A DNA stretch of 11,923 nucleotides from Lachnospiraceae bacterium UBA7481 (lineage in GTDB: Bacteria; Bacillota; Clostridia; Lachnospirales; Lachnospiraceae): the NCBI GenBank assembly GCA_002478505.1, contig DLOP01000094.1, forward strand, positions 780 to 12,702, given 5' to 3'. Positions 7,885-11,923 of the stretch are shown piece by piece. The position numbers and the translations under genes were made by a program. Positions within the stretch are counted from its first letter, which is position 1. Every line of letters starts with the position of its first letter. The notes beneath the pieces are model-generated. The model did not search any database. It was given only the letters and a program-made list of their open reading frames with translations, and was not told the DNA's origin.

Positions 7885-9605
7885 TTATGGCTGTTTTGCT
7901 GGAGATAGTAATTGTAAAATGCCGTCTGGTCAACGCGTCCTAATTTGATGGTATCGCTGATGGGGGCGGTGTTTATTATGGAAAGCAACAGAATACTTCC
8001 CAACAATATGCTTAAAAATATAACTTCTTTGGAGCGATACCAATATTTATTCTTTTTCAGGCTTATCAGTCTTCTCATGAAAGAAAGGAAACCAGCAACG
8101 GTATAAGGGAACAACAGGACAAAAAAGAGTATGGTATATTGTGCCTTTGCTTCCCAAAAGAGCAGAAAAAGGAAGCCTCCTATAAATGCAACTGCGGGAA
8201 GAAGCGACGTTAAGGAAGCTTTTTTGGCATCGAATAAAAAGAAGCACAGGCTCCCAAAGAGGGTGATGCTCTGCAGGAGATTAAAAATAAAATAAAAGAT
8301 CATATTGGCGGGAGATCCGTCAAGACATAGAAACTCTGTAGTTCTTGATTCAAAGTCTCCATACGGCGGATTGCGCCTAAGCATCTGCTGTTGGATCCAT
8401 AGGGATTGGAAGGTTGGATTATTCCATTGAGAAGCAGTCTTTCGGGCGAGAAATGGTATAAAATAGGATGGACTGCTCCAAAAATCCCGGGCATGCTGCC
8501 GGAAGGCATCTTCCGATTCCACAGCATAAAGATCAAGATCATATCCGCAGTCCTTTAACAGATTGATGGTATAGCTGTTGTACCAGCCGTCTGCCCGTTC
8601 CCCTTCGGAAATCCCCATGGTAAGACGTCCATAATACTTTAACCCCGGAGAGACTTCTTCGTGGGTAATGCTTTCAATCGTCAGATTAACCGCCAGAGTG
8701 CCGCAGAATAGGAAGATCAGATAGACCGGCAATAAAAGAAGAAGTTTTGGCTGTTTCCGGATCACGGCGCTGACTGCAAGAATGATCAGAATGGCGATCA
8801 AGGGAATCATCGCGGTTTCTTTTAACAAACAGGCAACGCTAAGCGCTGCGGCGCTACAGACAGCGTCTTTGAAATGTTTTCCCTTCAGAAAGTCTGCGAT
8901 CTTCCATAAGGACAAGATGCTAAGGGACAGACTTGCGACATTTCCATAAACAAAAAAGCAGTAAAACGTCATGGGTAAATACAGGATGAAAAGCAGGGAT
9001 ACAGCGGTGCTGTTGAACCCAACAGATTTGCAGAACCGATACAGGCTGTAAGACGCTATCAGCAGCATGATGAGATTGAAAACCTGAAACGCAATGGCCC
9101 CGCCCTCAGCGCCGAAAAGTGCAACAAAAGGAACGCATAGCAGGGTCAGTCCGTTTAACGAGGGATAAATATAGAGATATCCGGCGGTTTCCCAGGAAAA
9201 ATAATTTCCTTCAAAAAAGTATGCCGCCGAATAAAGACAGTTAAATTGGTCGGAAACGGGCTGATAGCGGCAGACAAAAATTGCAATCAGCATCAAAACC
9301 GTTATAAGGATATGGACCCACATGAGGAAATGCGGGCTCTGTATGACAGCAAAGATTCGAGTTGTCGTTTTTGGATGTAAAAAAAGAAGGTAACCTGACA
9401 AAAAAATCAGAAGAATGACGGATAGATGAAGAAATGGATGATCCGTAAGATATACGGTGGTTTCATCACCGATATAAGCATTGAACATACTGCTGCCAAA
9501 AACACTAAGGTAAAAAAGATAGCTAAGGATCAAGATCATAAGCGTATGTACTATGGTATTGCAAAAAAGCTGCAGCCGGGGACGGTTTTGGATTTTGGAA
9601 CACAT
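7881..9605 (-). CDS. GT-C / GT39-like polytopic membrane protein
   Basis: A 574-residue protein with about 11-13 hydrophobic helices. Clear ones are near residues 17-38, 59-76, 92-112, 150-165, 170-192, 200-232, 262-282, 286-308, 435-458, 470-484 and 490-510, with another near the C terminus. Motifs resembling GT39-like membrane glycosyltransferases of Firmicutes include PVSDQ (116-120, Asp119 a candidate active-site acid after the third helix), YLYIYPSLNGLTLL (143-156), LPMTFYCFFVYGN (210-222) and GGFLFLLFWEAKAQY (476-490). It probably transfers a sugar from a lipid-phosphate donor to an acceptor outside the membrane, but this is inference from fold-level resemblance. The ATG at 9605 is the only early start; an AGGAAAGG lies 12 bases before it, a long spacing that hints at weak or regulated translation. 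It is monocistronic as far as seen, reads toward hemW, and shares the TTAA stop palindrome at 7881-7884. Confidence 0.75.
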   Translation of the reverse strand: MCSKIQNRPRLQLFCNTIVHTLMILILSYLFYLSVFGSSMFNAYIGDETTVYLTDHPFLHLSVILLIFLSGYLLFLHPKTTTRIFAVIQSPHFLMWVHILITVLMLIAIFVCRYQPVSDQFNCLYSAAYFFEGNYFSWETAGYLYIYPSLNGLTLLCVPFVALFGAEGGAIAFQVFNLIMLLIASYSLYRFCKSVGFNSTAVSLLFILYLPMTFYCFFVYGNVASLSLSILSLWKIADFLKGKHFKDAVCSAAALSVACLLKETAMIPLIAILIILAVSAVIRKQPKLLLLLPVYLIFLFCGTLAVNLTIESITHEEVSPGLKYYGRLTMGISEGERADGWYNSYTINLLKDCGYDLDLYAVESEDAFRQHARDFWSSPSYFIPFLARKTASQWNNPTFQSLWIQQQMLRRNPPYGDFESRTTEFLCLDGSPANMIFYFIFNLLQSITLFGSLCFFLFDAKKASLTSLLPAVAFIGGFLFLLFWEAKAQYTILFFVLLFPYTVAGFLSFMRRLISLKKNKYWYRSKEVIFLSILLGSILLLSIINTAPISDTIKLGRVDQTAFYNYYLQQNSHN

Positions 9606-9659
9606 AGGCGGTAGTTACCTTTCCTGAAATATTTTAAGATTGAAAATTTACTATAAAAT

Positions 9660-9688
9660 ATCATACCATAAATACAGATAAAAATAAA
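9660..9688 (-). promoter_or_regulatory. Candidate promoter for the minus-strand GT-C-like gene
   Basis: On the minus strand, TATGAT (9665 to 9660) is preceded by TGG, giving an extended -10 element. The -35 at 17 bases upstream (TTTATT) is poor. Transcription would begin near 9653, leaving a leader of about 48 bases before the ATG at 9605. The extended -10 is the only real support. Confidence 0.4.
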
Positions 9689-9790
9689 AGGTCATGTTTT
9701 CCCGTTTTGCAGGAAATGGTGATTTTATTTTTTAAAATAGTAGGATTAGGCGATTGTATAATATGCATAAAAGATGATGAAATAATTTAC

Positions 9791-9820
9791 TTTACAGAGT
9801 ACGGATTTTTTTGGTATAAT
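9791..9820 (+). promoter_or_regulatory. SigA-type promoter with extended -10 upstream of sigK
   Basis: TTTACA (9791-9796) is 18 bases from a perfect TATAAT (9815-9820), and TGG directly before it gives an extended -10. The predicted start is near 9827, giving a leader of about 68 bases. This resembles a vegetative promoter. I do not see the SigE-type -10 (CATACAAT-like) that would be expected upstream of a mother-cell sigK gene in B. subtilis. Confidence 0.7.
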
Positions 9821-9845
9821 CTATAAAGATGTGGAAAGGCACTTT

Positions 9846-9890
9846 AGACCGCCTCGCGACATAAGATATAATAAATGCCGCGCGAGGTCT
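9846..9890 (+). promoter_or_regulatory. Hairpin in the sigK leader covering the Shine-Dalgarno sequence
   Basis: GCCTCGCG (9851-9858) can pair with CGCGAGGT (9881-9888): seven Watson-Crick pairs plus one G-U, around a 22-base loop. An alternative outer pairing joins AGACC (9846-9850) with GGTCT (9886-9890). The right arm contains GAGGT (9884-9888), the sigK Shine-Dalgarno sequence six bases before the GTG start. Folding would hide the ribosome binding site. No T-run follows, so it is not an intrinsic terminator. Confidence 0.55.
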
Positions 9891-9894
9891 TCTA

Positions 9895-10554
9895 GTGAAA
9901 ACATTTCAGCAGCCGCTCTCCGGTCCTGAAGAAAGAAGATATTTGGAAGAACTAAAGGGGGATGATCCGGCTGCGGCAAAAGAAGCCAAGCGGGTTCTGA
10001 TCGAGCATAATCTCCGGCTGGTAGCGCATATTGCAAAGAAGTATCAGAATGTGGATGAGGATATGGAGGATCTGATCTCTGTAGGAACGATCGGGCTGAT
10101 CAAGGCGATCGACAGTTATGATCCTGACAAGGGTTCCAAGCTGGTGACTTATGCGTCGCGTTGCATCGATAATGAACTTTTGATGTTGATGCGGGGAAGA
10201 AAGAAGATTGCAAAGGAAGTGTCCCTGTACGAGCCGATCGGCATGGATAAGGAAGGCAATGAGATCAGCTTTCTGGATATCTGCGTTTACGGCAAAGAGG
10301 ATATCGCAAAACAGGATTTTGCAGGGCAGATGGAACTGAATTATGTCCTCGGGAGATTGTCGGGACTGGTACAGGAGGTCCTAAACGACAGAGAAAGAGA
10401 GATCGTCATCTTAAGATATGGATTGTCTGGGAGTCAGGAGATGACGCAGCGCGAGATCGGCAGGATGTTAGGAATCTCCAGAAGCTATGTTTCAAGGATA
10501 GAGAAACGCGCTTTGGAAAAGTTAAAACATGCTATGAAAGAGATAGAGAAATAA
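9895..10554 (+). CDS. sigK: Sporulation sigma factor SigK, uninterrupted and without a pro-sequence
   Basis: SigK directs late mother-cell transcription in sporulation (coat and cortex genes, mother-cell lysis). The 219 residues align from end to end with mature B. subtilis SigK. The start (FQQPLS, 4-9) matches its FPQPLS, followed by LIEHNLRLVAHIAKKY (35-50), region 2 DLISVGTIGLIKAIDSYDP (59-77), VSLYEPIGMDKEGNEIS (109-125) and a region 4 helix-turn-helix, QREIGRMLGISRSYVSRIEKR (185-205). The VSL-x-x-PIG-x-DKEGNEIS stretch separates it from SigE, SigF and SigG. The start is GTG with GAGGT six bases upstream. In-frame upstream codons hit TAA at 9862 with no standard start, so no membrane-inserting pro-peptide of the B. 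subtilis kind is encoded. There is also no skin-like insertion. A strong SigA-like promoter and a hairpin over the ribosome binding site precede it, and pilT follows 41 bases later. Confidence 0.92.
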   Translation: MKTFQQPLSGPEERRYLEELKGDDPAAAKEAKRVLIEHNLRLVAHIAKKYQNVDEDMEDLISVGTIGLIKAIDSYDPDKGSKLVTYASRCIDNELLMLMRGRKKIAKEVSLYEPIGMDKEGNEISFLDICVYGKEDIAKQDFAGQMELNYVLGRLSGLVQEVLNDREREIVILRYGLSGSQEMTQREIGRMLGISRSYVSRIEKRALEKLKHAMKEIEK

Positions 10555-10595
10555 TCCGTTTAGGATAAAATATAAAAAGGAAAGAGGTAGATGAG

Positions 10596-11654
10596 ATGCC
10601 AAAGATTAATGAAATTCTTGCTACGGCAGTACAGGCAAAAGCATCTGATATTCATTTGACAGTTGCGCTGCCGCCTAAGATGCGTGTCAACGGGCATTTG
10701 GTAAGCATGGAGAACTTTCCGGTGCTTACGGCAGACGATACTTTGGAGATGCTTCTGGCGATCACGACAGACCATCAGAGAGAGATCTTTAACAGTAAGG
10801 GCGAGCTTGATATGTCCTTTGCGTTGGACGGACTCGGCAGATACCGAGTAAATGCGTTCCGTCAGCGTGGCTCTGTAGCGATGGCATTAAGAGCGGTTAA
10901 TACGGTTGTTCCTTCTCCGGAACAGTTAGGATTGCCACATGCCTTTGTAGAGCTGTATACCAGAAAGAGGGGGCTGATCCTGGTAACAGGACCTACAGGT
11001 TCCGGTAAGTCAACATCTCTTGCGTCCATTATCAATCAGGTAAATGAGCACAGGGATGCGCATATCATTACGCTGGAAGACCCCATCGAGTACCTGCATT
11101 TACATAAGATGTCGATGGTAAACCAGCGTGAGATCGGATTTGACTCCATGAGTTACGAGAATGCGCTTCGTGCAGCGCTGCGAGAAGATCCGGATGTTAT
11201 TCTGGTGGGAGAGATGCGAGATTTTGAGACGATCTCTGTTGCGGTAACCGCAGCTGAGACAGGCCATTTGGTTCTTTCTACATTACATACCATCGGTGCG
11301 GCAAGTACCGTTGACCGTATCATTGACGTATTCCCGCCGCATCAGCAGGCGCAGATCAGAGTACAGTTGGCAAATGTACTGGAAGCGGTTATTTCCCAGC
11401 AGTTGATTCCGACGCAGGATGGACGCGGACGGGCTGCTGCATTTGAGGTTATGATTTCCAACTCTGCAGTACGTAACCTGATCCGTGAAGGAAAATCACA
11501 TCAGCTGCTTTCTGTTATGCAGACCACCAGAAAGCTGGGTAATATCGCCATGGATGAGGCGATCATGGCGTTATTCCAGGAAGGAAAGATCTCCAGGGAG
11601 ATGGCGATCCAGTATGCGGTTGATCCGGATGGAATGACACAGAAGCTGCATTAA
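10596..11654 (+). CDS. pilT: PilT-family type IV pilus retraction ATPase
   Basis: A 352-residue hexameric-type secretion ATPase. The N-terminal PAS-like domain (about 1-100) includes ASDIHLTVALPPKMRVNG (16-33). The RecA-like core has Walker A GPTGSGKS (132-139), an Asp box ITLEDPIEY (158-166), a Walker B-type ILVGEMRD (202-209) and a His box HLVLSTLHT (224-232). AVRNLIRE (291-298) is a near-perfect copy of the C-terminal AIRNLIRE motif that marks PilT, as opposed to PilB or GspE extension ATPases. PilT depolymerises type IV pili from the cytoplasmic side, driving twitching and DNA uptake. ATG 10596 has AGAGG eight bases upstream; an overlapping out-of-frame ATG at 10591 is ignored. No pilin, pilB, pilC or pilM-like gene lies in the window, so it is detached from any pilus operon here. 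The short gap after sigK, with no terminator, suggests co-transcription. A rho-independent terminator follows at 11744. Confidence 0.93.
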   Translation: MPKINEILATAVQAKASDIHLTVALPPKMRVNGHLVSMENFPVLTADDTLEMLLAITTDHQREIFNSKGELDMSFALDGLGRYRVNAFRQRGSVAMALRAVNTVVPSPEQLGLPHAFVELYTRKRGLILVTGPTGSGKSTSLASIINQVNEHRDAHIITLEDPIEYLHLHKMSMVNQREIGFDSMSYENALRAALREDPDVILVGEMRDFETISVAVTAAETGHLVLSTLHTIGAASTVDRIIDVFPPHQQAQIRVQLANVLEAVISQQLIPTQDGRGRAAAFEVMISNSAVRNLIREGKSHQLLSVMQTTRKLGNIAMDEAIMALFQEGKISREMAIQYAVDPDGMTQKLH

Positions 11655-11743
11655 GCGGTGACTGCTTTTGGTTTATGAGATGTTTGTAGTTTGTTTATGT
11701 TTCTTGATTGCTTTATGATCTTATTATGATCTAATGAAGTCTT

Positions 11744-11790
11744 TTGCGGCTGGTCATCCGGCCGGCCGCAATCTATTTCTTATTTTTTCA
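11744..11790 (+). terminator. Rho-independent terminator after the sigK-pilT unit
   Basis: TTGCGGCTGG (11744-11753) pairs with CCGGCCGCAA (11762-11771) over ten pairs with one G-U, around an eight-base loop. A T-rich but interrupted tract follows (11772-11790). It lies 90 bases after the pilT stop and would end the sigK-pilT transcript. Confidence 0.75.
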
Positions 11791-11800
11791 CTTTTTAGTT

Positions 11801-11845
11801 ATTTTTAATTTTTAATTTTTAATTTTTCAATTTTTTATTTTTCAA
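11801..11845. repeat. AT-only low-complexity run with AATTTTT tandem units
   Basis: AATTTTT occurs three times head to tail (11807-11827), followed by degenerate copies to about 11845. It looks like simple-sequence DNA just beyond a terminator and might act as an UP-like element or replication-slippage tract. No function is visible. Confidence 0.6.
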
Positions 11846-11916
11846 AGTTAACCAAATCTATAAATCTGTATAGGTGCTTGTGAAATTTTAATTTTGAATC
11901 ATCTAAGGAAGCACTG

Positions 11917-11923
11917 ATGAAAT
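11917..11923 (+). CDS. Possible start of a downstream gene (cut by window end)
   Basis: An ATG at 11917 is preceded by AAGGA (11905-11909) with seven bases between, a plausible start. Only two codons (Met-Lys) are visible, so nothing can be said about the product. The same bases could instead belong to a palindromic or mobile-element end. Confidence 0.2.

Larger units (their letters stand above)
9606..9894. other. Divergent intergenic region between the minus-strand GT-C-like gene and sigK
   Basis: 289 bases, very AT-rich up to about 9830 and then abruptly GC-richer in the sigK leader. It holds one promoter-like signal in each direction, a small AT-only inverted repeat (ATTTTA near 9723, TAAAAT near 9733), and the GC-rich hairpin over the sigK ribosome binding site. 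I see no tRNA, no small ORF with a ribosome binding site, and no transposon end. A second TATAAT at 9757-9762 lacks a matching -35. Confidence 0.7.
11655..11923. other. Intergenic region downstream of pilT
   Basis: 269 bases to the window end. In order it holds a T-rich stretch with a 9-base direct repeat (TTATGATCT at 11713-11721 and 11724-11732), the terminator, a T-rich low-complexity run, and at the right edge a possible ribosome binding site and ATG. I see no further gene or RNA. Confidence 0.6.

Noticed and set aside
9426..9614. 62-codon plus-strand open frame
   Set aside because: Antisense to the start of the minus-strand membrane gene; no ribosome binding site and no recognisable domain.
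9757..9762. Second TATAAT upstream of sigK
   Set aside because: No matching -35 element and no extended -10; the site at 9815-9820 is much better.
1..11923. CRISPR array, tRNA, rRNA, riboswitch or complete insertion sequence
   Set aside because: No regularly spaced repeats, tRNA-like folds, rRNA sequence, riboswitch-like leader or transposase was seen on either strand.

Overview
The window looks like chromosomal DNA from a spore-forming, low-to-moderate-GC Firmicute, most likely class Clostridia and probably Lachnospiraceae. This rests on AGGAG-type ribosome binding sites, a Clostridia-like LepA, a SigK-type sporulation sigma factor, and a tight block of polytopic GT-C-like membrane proteins. 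The family-level placement is inference from protein resemblance; no rRNA is present.

Layout. Positions 1-7884 hold a same-strand block with gaps of about 40 bases or less: the last codons of an upstream gene (ATGA overlap), a YfhO-family membrane protein, lepA (elongation factor 4), a second GT-C-like membrane protein with a large extracytoplasmic N-terminal domain, and hemW (radical-SAM haem chaperone). The spacing suggests one operon. A third GT-C-like membrane protein (9605 to 7881, minus strand) converges on hemW, and their stop codons share the palindrome TTAA. A 289-base AT-rich divergent intergenic region follows, with a promoter-like signal facing each way. After it come sigK (9895-10554) and a pilT-type ATPase gene (10596-11654), 41 bases apart and probably co-transcribed, then a GC-rich rho-independent terminator, T-rich low-complexity DNA, and perhaps the start of another gene at the right edge.

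How the genes fit together. LepA and HemW are housekeeping proteins that are neighbours in many Firmicutes (in B. subtilis lepA precedes hemN/hemW). Here a membrane-protein gene sits between them. The three membrane proteins look like lipid-linked-sugar glycosyltransferases acting on the outer face of the membrane, so the locus may contribute to cell-surface glycopolymer or glycoprotein decoration. Substrates cannot be read from sequence.

The most interesting part is the sigK-pilT unit. This SigK has neither a B. subtilis-like pro-peptide nor a skin-type interruption, although the AATGA skin crossover sequence is present at the equivalent codon. It is preceded by a near-consensus vegetative promoter, and its Shine-Dalgarno sequence lies in one arm of a GC-rich inverted repeat. 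That suggests translational control, and it couples the sigma factor to a retraction-type ATPase with no pilus genes in view.
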